Source: Ariolimax columbianus
Lineage: Eukaryota > Mollusca > Gastropoda > Stylommatophora > Arionidae
DNA length: 64,000 bases
NCBI GenBank assembly: GCA_036924085.1
Contig: JAVGWX010000014.1
Coordinates: forward strand, 37,271,556 to 37,335,555
Direction: 5' to 3'
Position 1 is the stretch's first letter. Each line of letters starts with the position of its first letter. The translations under genes and the position numbers were made by a program. Below the pieces are notes generated by a model. That model was not told the DNA's origin. It saw nothing but the letters and a program-made list of their open reading frames with translations, and made no database searches. Positions 36,930 to 48,900 of the stretch are shown here, one piece after another.

Positions 36930-39900
36930 ATGAGGACCACCAATGTCATTACATGTCATAATGCAATCTTGAGTTGGTGTGTGTGCTCATGATTGATCAA
37001 GCCAATTCAAGTCTGGAAAAGTCTGTGACGCGACTGGCAAACATAGACAGCAGTTGTCTCTGCTATTTTCTCTGCAGTGACTTCCTGGTTGCACATCTAT
37101 CCTGGGCTGCCTGTATACGGAGACCCTCCGCAGAGTTCAATGCCGTCTGTGACCATGCTCTTCCTTGCTGAGCGATTTTGAGCCATGTTCTCCCAGGTGT
37201 TAATGTCTATTTGACAGCACTTAAAGGACGCCTTCAGATTATCCTTGAAATGCTTTTTTGGACATCCTTGTGATCATTCTCCTTCACTCAGTTTGCTATA
37301 CAGGAGCCTCTTTGGAAGCCTTTCATTTGATATTCGGGCAAGGTGGCCGGCCCATCTCAATTGGGATTTTTGCAAAAGTGCATGAATACTTTGCATGTTG
37401 GCTCTGGACAGCACTTACTTTAGGCAAGTAAGACTTCTGAAACCACATTTAAAATAAATCATCTGTTATTGAATGTGTTATGAGATGATGCACTTGAGTG
37501 TAATACATGGATTGAAAAGGATAGGGCCACAGTAGCCTTCCAATCATGTTGCAGAAGGTGGACTAAGGAGGGCTGTGCCTTGGGCTAAAAGCCTGGATAG
37601 TTACAGGGTGGCTAAAACTTACTCCAACTGAAAAGGCTGACCCCGTATTTGTCATAGCACCATCTGAGACATGAAGAGGTGTTGCAGCAGAAATTGAAAG
37701 AGAGAAACAGGCAAACGACTCAAGGTATCCTATGTTTGGAAATCAGATGCAGTATACAAGACTGAAATTTAGACAAAGTTTCTTACAGTCGACACAGCCC
37801 CTACAGACTAGTCCAGGAAAACACTGCATAGAAAAATGGCATGAATTGATGCATATCCCCTGGACCAAGCTGCGGGAGGAACCTGCACCTGGACACAAAT
37901 TGCCTTACGCAACCTGGAAGTCAGAAAATAGACTCCAAACTGGTGAATCAGAATGTAGGAAAATCCGAAAGACATGGGGATACAGGCTGATGAGACATGT
38001 GAGTGTGGAGAAACACAAGACCTTGACCATCTGATGATCTGCCCAAACCTTCTGGAAACATGCAATATGGATGACATGTTGAGGGAGGAATGACAAGGCA
38101 ATCTATGTGCCTGAACATTGGAAACATGTTGTCTAATGTGGTGTCAGGACACAGAAAGTAAGTAAGTATGTGTAAAAGCAGTCTTAACAGGACAACACAA
38201 ATGAATATATATCACTTGACCTAAATGATAAAGATGGTTTACAGTAGAGGAATCCTGCCGAAGATGGATGTGTCGGACCAAAAGGTGCAAATATCGCAGA
38301 CAAGCTGTAAACTAGCAACACAATACATTCCGTTCTCTCAGACAACATCTTGTCCCTTGCAAAGCCCTATTCAAGGTTTGGTAGCGGGAGATTGATAACG
38401 AAGAAGAAGAAGAAGAGAGTAGAGGAATGATACACAGTAGGATCTCAATATAATGGAATTCCAGTTTCTACTCTTCCACATGTTTTACACAATTCCCTTT
38501 TTCACAATTGTTTTTCTACATTAGTTTTCACTTTTCTGATTTTCAGCATTTCACTTTTCGGCATTCTATTTTCCACCATTCCACATTTCAAAGCTCCATA
38601 TTTAATGGTTCTGTTTTTTGGGTGTTCGCCTGTATGGAAAATTCCATTTTGGGACATTCTACATCCGTAGCTCCACATTTAGTTCTTTTGCTCTTCAACA
38701 TTTGACTTTTTTCCCATTTTCATTCCAGATCAACTCAAGTGTCATCCCCGCATCAAAAGTCGGCTGCAATGGATCTCCAGTGTACTCTAACTCTTGCAGA
38801 AATAGTGCAATCTTACAGGGTTTTTTCCAGTATATCTCCTGATGGTATCCGTCCACTTAAAACGTTGAGTGCCTCTTGAATGACTGCATTCCACCCTACC
38901 CTCTAGAATGGTCTTCAACAAGGAGGTAGTCTTGTTATATGACCAAACTAACTAACTAACAGTGATTTTGATCATTAATTCTCTTTACACCTTCAACTTT
39001 TTCCAACCTCCAAATTTGTTTTCTTCTCTTTCCAAGAAAAGTAACCCAATCTTCTATATACCCACGTTTCGAAGGCTTCAATACTCTTTTCTAGCTTGTT
39101 ATTCAGTGTCAATGTTTATGCGCCATAAAGTAGTGACGAATATACATAACGCTGGACAATTCTCATTTTCAATTGATGGTGTATCTGTTTGGATGTCAGT
39201 ATGTGTTGCATGTTTCTGAATACCATTCCCATTTTCACTTTTCAGTATTATTAGCTATCTTTATTGCTGGATTTTGTGTGTTGTGGTAATTACAAATGGC
39301 TCACATACATAACTCGAGCCAGGAACACAGAAGGTACAAGATGCATTTACTTTGATTTTCTTCCCAAATAAATAGATACACAACAAAATATACAGGACAT
39401 AGAAAACAGTAAACTTACATGACTCATCTGACTCTAAAGATGGATATTTCTCACACGCCTTTCTGACCTTGATCTCCACCCTGGTGATGACAGGGGCCTT
39501 CAAAAACTCATCCCGCTCGTACCTCAAGGCCGGATCCTCAATTGGGGAGCCTTCTGCGTTCTGCAAGTTATCATACATATCCTCAACACATCCTCGTAAT
39601 GTACGTTGAAGATGACGAGTCAATGCCTCTTCCAGGATATCACATTTGACGAGGGTAGGGATAAAATGCAGCTCCTTGCTGACTTTGTAAATCTAGGACA
39701 CATAAGTCAAATGAGTGAGCTTCTTAATTCAAAACTTCAACACCAGCAGATATAACTATACAGGCGATGAGTTAGCTGAGAAACTATTTCACAAACTATC
39801 ATTCAACAATAACAAAAAATGGCTTAAACAGACCAGACGTTTGTCTTCCTCCCCCTCCCTGTGGCACAGAGTCCATGAAGAAGGATAGGATAAAGATATA

Positions 39901-42900
39901 AAAAGGTAGAAGTGTACAGATAGGCTCTGTTATATGACAAAGTCAGTGGACAATTTTGGAGCAGCAAGTGAAAGCTACAGATACAAAAGATACAAAGAAG
40001 AGTAACAAAACTGATAGTGGGATTACAGAATTAGTTATCAAGAAAGAAAAACCAGCCTACAGTGTCTAGAAAAGAGAAGAATTCAAGGTGATTTAATACA
40101 GGTTTTTAAGATAATGAATGAAAAGGATAAATTAGACTATAACATGTTTTTTCAAAATACAACCACCTACAAGAAGATCTGTTCACAACAATCAAAAGAC
40201 GAAAGATGGTCTGGTGCGGGCACATCACGAGGTCCAACAGAATTACCAACTCGATACTCAGATGAGACAGGCGGCGGCAGACAGAGAAAAATGGTGTGGG
40301 ATTTTGGGAGTGTCTTCAAGTGTGCCCCAACGACCTGATGGATTACGGGATGAACTGAACTGAACAAGAAGAAGAGGGCACAGCTACAAATTAATTAAAG
40401 AAAGGTCCACACATTAAGAAATATTTTTTTAGTCAGAGAGTGGTGAGTGCTTGGAATGCATTGCCACAGGAAATAGTCACGGCAGGGTCAATTTATGCAT
40501 ACAAAAAAAGATAGTTTTTAGATCAAGGAAATGTAAAAGAAACTGGTTGTATACAGACCCCTGCAGAGTCTTCTAAACCAGTAGAGAGATGTTAAGTTTT
40601 GTTAAGATAAGTACAGAATATGTGCTGTCCTCGACACTTTCAGCAATGAAAGGGGCTGAGGACATGTGGGCTTTGCCCAGGTGTATCTAAGTTGGTTCTA
40701 TGAGCAATTTTTCAATTTCTTGCAAGGTTGCCAACTTTAATGGCCATCTAATGCTTTGCATGGACCGAAAAAGAAAAAGGTAGAAGAGACACGGAAAACG
40801 TAAAAGGAAGTGCTGGCAATGGTTAAACTCAAAATTACTGACCTTATCATCTTTCTTGGAGTAGTACTGTGGTAACGGCCATGGCTCCCCGGTTGTCGCA
40901 TGTGGAGACCGCCTGACCTTCATCTCGGCAGCACCGTACGAGTTGAACATAATTGAGAAATCCTCCCAATCCCAACTGAGATTAATACCACCTATTTGAG
41001 ACTGCTGCTGTTGCTGCTGCTGTTGTTGTTGTTGCTGGTCATTGTTAAACTCATACTTGGCCCACTGATTGTTGTTGTTGAATTCATTGATTGGGTTCGG
41101 GGGACGAATGTTGCTGTTCTGCTCCTGTTGATTCTCAGCTTTCACATTAGCAATAATAGGAATCCCGAGTAAGGAGTTCAAATTGGTGATATTCCCTTCC
41201 TTGTTCTGTAGCTGGTTGACATTGTCCTTAATGTTCGCAGCTGATGGTTCAACATTTTTGCTTAATTCATGGTCACTTGTTACAACTTTATTCGTAGGAC
41301 TCTCCCGTCTGTCTTCGACTATCTCAAGTTTGGCCTCATTGTTTTCATTCTGGATATTACCCATTTTGCCAGCCAGAACAAAGATGTCATGGTTGGGCGG
41401 GTCTTGCTGATAAGTATTATTCAAGCGGTGTTCGGCCACATTGATGATATCTGCTATATTATTGTAGTTATTAATATTCTTGTTGTTGATTTTGTTGTCA
41501 ATATCATGTTGTTTGTTGTCAACATTGATGTCATTCTTAACCACATCGTTGTTGTTTGTCTGTGGGAAGTCGGGCCTCGGATTGGCTGCTGCATTATCGT
41601 TGTTGTTTGTCTGTGGGAAGTCGGCCCTCGGATTGGCTGCTGCATTATCGTTGTTGTTTGTCTGTGGGAAGTCGGGCCTCGGATTGGCTGCTGCATTATC
41701 GTTGTTGTTTGTCTGTGGGAAGTCGGGCCTCGGATTGGCTGCTGCATTATCCTTATCCACATGGACAGCCTGGTTTGGTCTGTCGTGGACTTCTCTGTCT
41801 TGAACTTTTCTATCATGAACTTCTCTGTCCTGAACTTCTCTGTCATGAACTTCTCTGTCTTTAACTTCTCTGCCTTTAACTTCTCTGTCCTGAACTTCTC
41901 CAATATGAACTTCTCTATTACGAACATCTCTGTTATGAACTTCTCTTTTACGAACATCTCTGTCTTGAACATCTCTGTTACTGACATCTCTGTCTTGAAT
42001 ATTTCTATCTTGAACTTCTTTGTCATGAACTTCTTTATCATGAACTCCTAGTGGCTGATTGGTCCCAGCCTGGGGAACCTGGTGTTGCTTCTGTAGTCTC
42101 TCCACCAGTGCCTCATGGCTCTTCCTGTGCAGCTCAGAGAGCCACTGTTGTTGTCTCTGATTCTGAAGTGAAAACAACAAATTATATTTTCACAATTTCT
42201 TTCCTAATAATCCGTAAGTGCTGTGTTTTGTATGTGAAGACAAGTACAAGGGTCAGGTGCATCATACTGACAAAGACCAAATTTAAAATGAGGGTTAGGT
42301 ACAAAATACTAAGCAAGACACTATGTAACATTAGGATCAGAGACAACAAACTGACCAAGACACAACCTAACATTAGGATCTGGGATAACATACTGACCAA
42401 GACACTTTGTATCATTAGGGTTTGTGACAACATACTGACCAAAACACTACCTGGCAACATACTGACAAGACACTACCTAACATTAGGATAAGGGACAACA
42501 TACTGACCAAGACACTATGTACCATTAGGATCAGGGACAACATACTGATCAAGACACTATGTACCATTAGGATCAGGGACAACATACTGATCAAGACACC
42601 ACCTGACATCATACTAACCAAGACCTCACCTCATGTCAGGTACAACATACTAACCAAGACCTCACCTCATGTCAGGAACAACATACTAACCAAGACCTCA
42701 CCTCACGTCAGGTACAACATACTAACCAAGACCTCATCTCACGTCAGGTACAACATACTAACCAAGACCTCACCTCACATCAGGTACAACATACTAACCA
42801 AGACCTCACCTCATGTCAGGAACAACATACTAACCAAGACCTCACCTCACATCAGGTACAACATACTAACCAAGACCTCACCTCACATCAGGTACAACAT

Positions 42901-45900
42901 ACTAACCAAGACCTCACCTCATGTCAGGAACAACATACTAACCAAGACCTCACCTCACATACAACAGACTAACCAAGACCTCACCTCACGTCAGGTACAA
43001 CATACTAGCCAAGACTTCACCTCTTGTCAGGTAGAACATACTAACCAAGACCTCAACTCATGTCAGGTACAACATACTAACCAAGACCTTACCTCATGCC
43101 AGGTAGAACATACTAACCAAGACCTCACCTCACGTCAGGTACAACATACTAACCAAGACCTCAACTCATGTCAGGTACAACATACTAGCCAAGACCTCAC
43201 CTCATGTCAGGTACAACATACTAACCAAGACCGCACCTCACGTCAGGTACAACATACTAACCAAGACCTCACCTCACGTCAGGTACAACATACTAACCAA
43301 GACCTCACCTCATGTCAGGTGCAACCTCCTGATCATACTATTATTTGTAACCTTAATGAACCAATAGGTCAAGGATCTTTATGAGGAATATGTGGACAAA
43401 GCCCTGCAATCTCTTTATATTGAAGTTGGTCATCTACTTGAGTGTCTACTGTGCCTTAAAAGATCATCATTAAAATCTGGTTGATCAGTCCTGTGACTGG
43501 TTGTAAGGTTGTCTGAGTTTGTCTTTCCGGTTGATTCTACAGCTCTCTTCATTTCAGCAAATGTTTACATTTTAATGTCTGTGCATCCCTGAGATGGTGA
43601 GTATTGGTCACCCCTTCCTCTTTTGCAATTTGATCTTGCTCTTGAGTATCTTCTGTATTAGACTTTCCTGTCATATATTGTGTCCTAGCCAACTTGTATC
43701 ATTTTCAATATTTGTCTTTGTGCGCCTACCTCAGTGACGACATTGTCATTGGATCTTCTTTCTGTCAGACTCACTTGTTCCATTCTACAGCAGCTCACAC
43801 ATTCCAAACGCTTTCAAGTTCTGTTTCATCTTTCTTTGCTAGAGCCCATGTTTCAGCCTCAAACAGTGCAATTGGCCATATATGAGTAGTGATTATTTAT
43901 TTCCTCAGTTCTAACCTGATATTCTTTGAGGTCAACAATTTCTGTTTTTCTGTCCGACTCACTTGTTCCACTCTACAGTAGCCCCCACATCTCAAACGCT
44001 TTCAAGTTTTGTTTCATCTTTCTTTGCTAGAGCCCATGTTTCAGCCTCAAACAGTGCAATTGTCCATATATGAGTAGTGATTATTTATTTCCTCAGTTCT
44101 AACCTGATATTCTTTGAGATCAACAATTTCTGTTTTTATCCATAGGCGTATTGTGTCATTGCAATCATCTGAACTTTCACTGCGCCAGTCATGCCGGAGA
44201 GACAAGACAATAATTTTCAGTCTTACTGCAAGCATCTTCTATGAGGGTTCAGTTCAGTTCATCCCGTAACCCATCAGGTCGTTGGGGCACACTTGAAGAC
44301 ACTCCCAAAATCCCACGCCATCCTTCTCTATCTGCCGCCGCCTGTCGTATCTCACCGGGACGAAGGCTTGACCACTTAGTGATGTTGTCCACCCACCTCT
44401 TCCTTGGACGTCCTCGCCCTCTCAGTCCAGGTTAGGAACCAAAGAGTATCGAGTTGGTAATTCTGTCAGACCTCGCGACGTGCCCCTACAAGGCCATATT
44501 TCGTCTTTTGATTGTTGTGAACAGATCTTCAAAAGGACCAATGTGATGGTAAATATGTAATTTCCTGTATTTGTTCAATTATCTCTTCCATAATGATTAT
44601 ATTCATTTGCCTATATTGTTTGATTATTAGTCTATGTCTTTAATGGGTTTATTTTCGTGTCAAACTCTTTGGCCGTGCTGTTCATTTTTTTAAACAGAAT
44701 TTGCAGCAATGAAACTGATCCCTCCACTATGACTTGAACCTCTACAAATGTGACTGTATTAACTTTCATACCATTGACTTTGAAATCTGTATTACTACTC
44801 CACACAAGTTTTCCCATCGTCATTATAAGAGAGTGCAACATAATGATGCGATAACCCAGACACACTGTTGAGTGGACACACACAGGATATGGGCTGCTCG
44901 TAAGTGGAAACACCTCGGAGCAGTAGTGCTGTACGACTGTTGTACTTGTAACAATGGCTCAAGCCTTTCATCTTTGATTCTTGGTCAATGACTGGCAAAA
45001 GTGGTCAGTGATTGCGTTCTTAAGGGCAGCAACAAACTCCATCCACTTCACCCAGTCTGTGGTCATCCTTATTATGGTGCCTCAGCTATGGTTGATGACT
45101 TCTATTTTTAGCCTACATGGTTCTTATGTTGTCTTAGGTCAACCTTTCTTTTGCCTTCCTTCTGGGGTAACAGCATGAATTGACTTACGATGCCTTTGCA
45201 TAGCAACGACTGTTTTTCAAATATAATCAAACCGGCTATGTAGAAATAGTCTGAACATACTGCTCATTTGATTGTAGAGAGTTTGACTTCCGTCTCCTTT
45301 TGATACTGGTTTTAGACTTTTAGAAATGATTTCTTATATTTTTTGCTTGGATTTGAAGATTCACCAATTGTTGAGAATAGGGGAGTTTTTACAATGGATT
45401 TTTCTGAGATAGATCTGTTTATATTCTTTATGTAGATACAATAATTACGTTTATAGTCTAAAGTGACAAATATATTCATCACGATAAACATTGATAATCA
45501 GCTGTCTGCGAATATTTAAAAAAACAAAACTAATTGACGCCGAAAGTGGGTGAGTCTAAATGATTGTGCTGTTTTTAATTTTCACTTTCATCTTCTTGTA
45601 TCTCAGAAACTAACACATATACAAAAACAATAAAACCAACAAGTTCTTTATTCATTTATGTCTCTACACACAAACAAATCATATCCATACAATAAACAAA
45701 AAAGATTCAGGCTCTCAAAGTAAAAAAACTAGAAAAATGTGACGCATTAAAAAATAATGCAGTGGCAGTGGAAAATGCTTAATTTAAAAAAATTCAGAAT
45801 GATAATGGTTAAAGCAGTCAAGTCGAGAGTAAGGCTCCCAGAAGCTACAGTCAGTAGCGGCCATCCACCGGCAAGCTCGATTGATTAGCCAAACTACGAT

Positions 45901-48900
45901 GACCTCCCTGTAACGAGCCCATCCTGGATATGAAGTGCTCGATAATCCTGTAAAACAGCTTCCAAAGACAAGACAACTTTGACATCAAATAACTGTTACC
46001 TAGCAGGTAGGCTGGTCCCATAAAAAAGCTAGAGAAGCAGTTTCAAACAAATGCATGTTCAAGACTGCTACTCTTAGTCTGCTAGCCGAAGAAAACACAG
46101 CAGAACACAACCCGCCACAAGAAGACAGCCTCAGAAATATCTTTGTTGGCAACATCAGTGGATCCACTTTAATATTTATCTATCACTTTCCTTTTGTTCC
46201 CACCCACTTGAATCATTATTTTGCCTTTTCTATATTTGGCTGCCACTGGCTTATCCTGCTTTCCCCCCCTCACTTCTTATGCTCTCCAGGCCACCTTATT
46301 TGACCGATGTCCTTCATTTACAGTCGAGCTTTCAACCCGACCAGCCACGATGGAAGACACTATATCAGATAAGTAGACCATTTTTTCCTTATATGTTACA
46401 TCCCCCATACATGTATTCATCCCTTCCTCTATAATTTGCTAGGTCAGCATTGTTATTTGTTGTCCCTGATGAAGGCCTATTGGTCGTAACGTAGGTTTTG
46501 TTCATGTTCTTGTCTCAGTGCGGTATCTGACCATAACCATTTTAAAATTTTAATTAAACTCAACTTTAATCAACTTTAAACATTTTTGTTCATTTATTTT
46601 TTCCCAAATAGTAAACAAGGAAGTTTGAGAAGAAGAAGAAGATAACACGCCATCTTGCTCTCAATGACTACGACCAACCTCCTTGTGATTGTCCACAACA
46701 TTTTGCTGCCTATTCCTGGCCTGCTGTTGCTCCTGTAGCTCTTGCTGTTTGAGGTGCTCATTCAAGATCCTGGCCCTCTCCTCATTCTGCTGTTGCTTAA
46801 TTACCAGCCTCTTCTGCTCGTCATCATTCTGTCCATTCCTTTTATACTCTTCTACAGCCTTCTCTCTCTCCAGGCTCTGACGTTTCTGTGGATGACAACA
46901 AGAGTGAGGACATGTAAAGTTGCTGTCGCATTATCTGCACGAAACTAATAACATTTATAAGCTTCACAGATGAATTATCTGTCCTGCAAGCTCCCAACGG
47001 TGATAAACACCCACATGTAAAGAATTAACTAAATAGAGCAGGTACCAGTAAACAGACCGTACTTCAGAGGTTACCATCCCAAAGTGGTGTACTCGGAAAT
47101 TGGGATCAAGATGCTGAGCAGTGCATGAGCTTCAGAGGTCAGCGACTCATAGCTGACTGCTATCGTCAGGGTCAGCATACCAGAGCTGCCAAGACCTTCT
47201 ACAACTCCACGTGGTGAACCTGGATAACAGAATGCAACAGAGCAGACTGCCTAAATAGAAGGGATAGAAGATGTAAGGCTAATCACAGATGTCTGCTGAA
47301 GTAGGATGTGTCAGACGGAAAGGTACAAAATAGCAGGCAAGCTGTAATATATGACACAACGCATTCCGTTCTCCGGACAACAACTTCAAAGCCCCAGAAA
47401 ATATCTCCTTTTTTTTCAAAAACGCAAAGCTGAAAATCCTAAAATGTGTTTTTTTTATCTTAATTAAAGTGAAACGGTACGATTTGTTTCATAGATGACA
47501 ATATCATAGGGGATGGCTAGGCTTGGTTCGTTCTCAATCTCCCGTTACCAAACCCTGACACGGACATATGAAGCAGAATGTACTCCAGAGAACAGAATGC
47601 GTTGTGTCGTAGTTTACAGTTTGACTGCGATATTTACACCGTTCGGTCCAACACATCCGACTTCAGCAAGAATTATTTTAGTACCGGGTTAGCATTCCCT
47701 CTTCAATCCCTTCTCCTTAGCCGATCTGCTCTGTTGCAGCCTGTTATCCAGGATCACCACCTGGAGGTGTAGAAGGGTCTTGGCAGTTCTGGTTCGCTGG
47801 CCCTGACGCAAGCAATCGGCTATGGGTCGCTGACCACTGCAACTCATGTGCTGCTCAGCATCTTGATCCCTCATAGGGGATAAATAAAGTCCCAAAGCAG
47901 AAACTGCCGTCAGGGATAAAGTGTTAGAATCTTCTTGGTACTAAGTCACAGCATGTGCCTGGTGGGATGACTAGTTCCCTTTCTTTCCCTACAAATGAAC
48001 CATCTATACAGCTGGGTGGACTGAAGCTTGTTGGTAGTGGGAGATATGTGTTATAAAGTCATTGCAACATACTTTAGCTGGGGTTGACTGAAGCTTGCTG
48101 GTAGTGTACGTTGAAAGAGATAAGTGTTATAAAGTCATTGCAACATGCTTTAGCTGGGGTTGACTGAAGCTAGTTGGTAGTGTACGTTGAAAGAGATAAG
48201 TGTTATAAAGTCATTGCAACATACTTTAGCTGGGGTTGACTGAAGCTTGCTGGTAGTGTACGTTGAAAGAGATAAGTGTTATAAAGTCATTGCAACATAC
48301 TTTAGCTGGGGTTGACTGAAGCTTGCTGGTAGTGTACGTTGAAAGAGATAAGTGTTATAAAGTCATTGCAACATGCTTTAGCTGGGGTTGACTGAAGCTA
48401 GTTGGTAGTGGGCATTGGATGAGATAAGTGTTATAAAGTCATTGCAACATGCTTTAGCTGGGGTTGACTGAAGCTAGTTGGTAGTGGGCATTGGATGAGA
48501 TAAGTGTTATAAAGTCATTGCAACATGCTTTAGCTGGGGTTGACTGAAGCTAGTTGGTAGTGGGCATTGGATGAGATAAGTGTTATAAAGTCATTGCAAC
48601 ATGCTTTAGCTGGGGTTGACTGAAGCTAGTTGGTAGTGGGCATTGGATGAGATAAGTGTTATAAAGTCATTGCAACATGCTTTAGCTGGGGTTGACTGAA
48701 GCTAGTTGGTAGTGGGCATTGGATGAGATAAGTGTTATAAAGTCATTGCAACATGCTTTAGCTGGGGTTGACTGAAGCTAGTTGGTAGTGGGCATTGGAT
48801 GAGATAAGTGTTATAAAGTCATTGCAACATGCTTTAGCTGGGGTTGACTGAAGCTAGTTGGTAGTGGGCATTGGATGAGATAAGTGTTATAAAGTCATTG

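Noticed and set aside
37700..38040. Possible small host gene at 37.73-38.03 kb
   Set aside because: The sequence matches the C-terminal RLQTG...CECG...HLMIC tail of non-LTR elements across a frameshift.
41269..42051. Plus-strand ORF of 260 codons, and other plus ORFs over 41.45-41.86 kb
   Set aside because: They are antisense to exon 4 of the hexosaminidase gene and stay open only because of the 15- and 51-bp repeats.
42600..43325. Regular 36-bp repeats that look at first like a CRISPR array
   Set aside because: The repeats are contiguous with no unique spacers, and the context is a eukaryotic intron.
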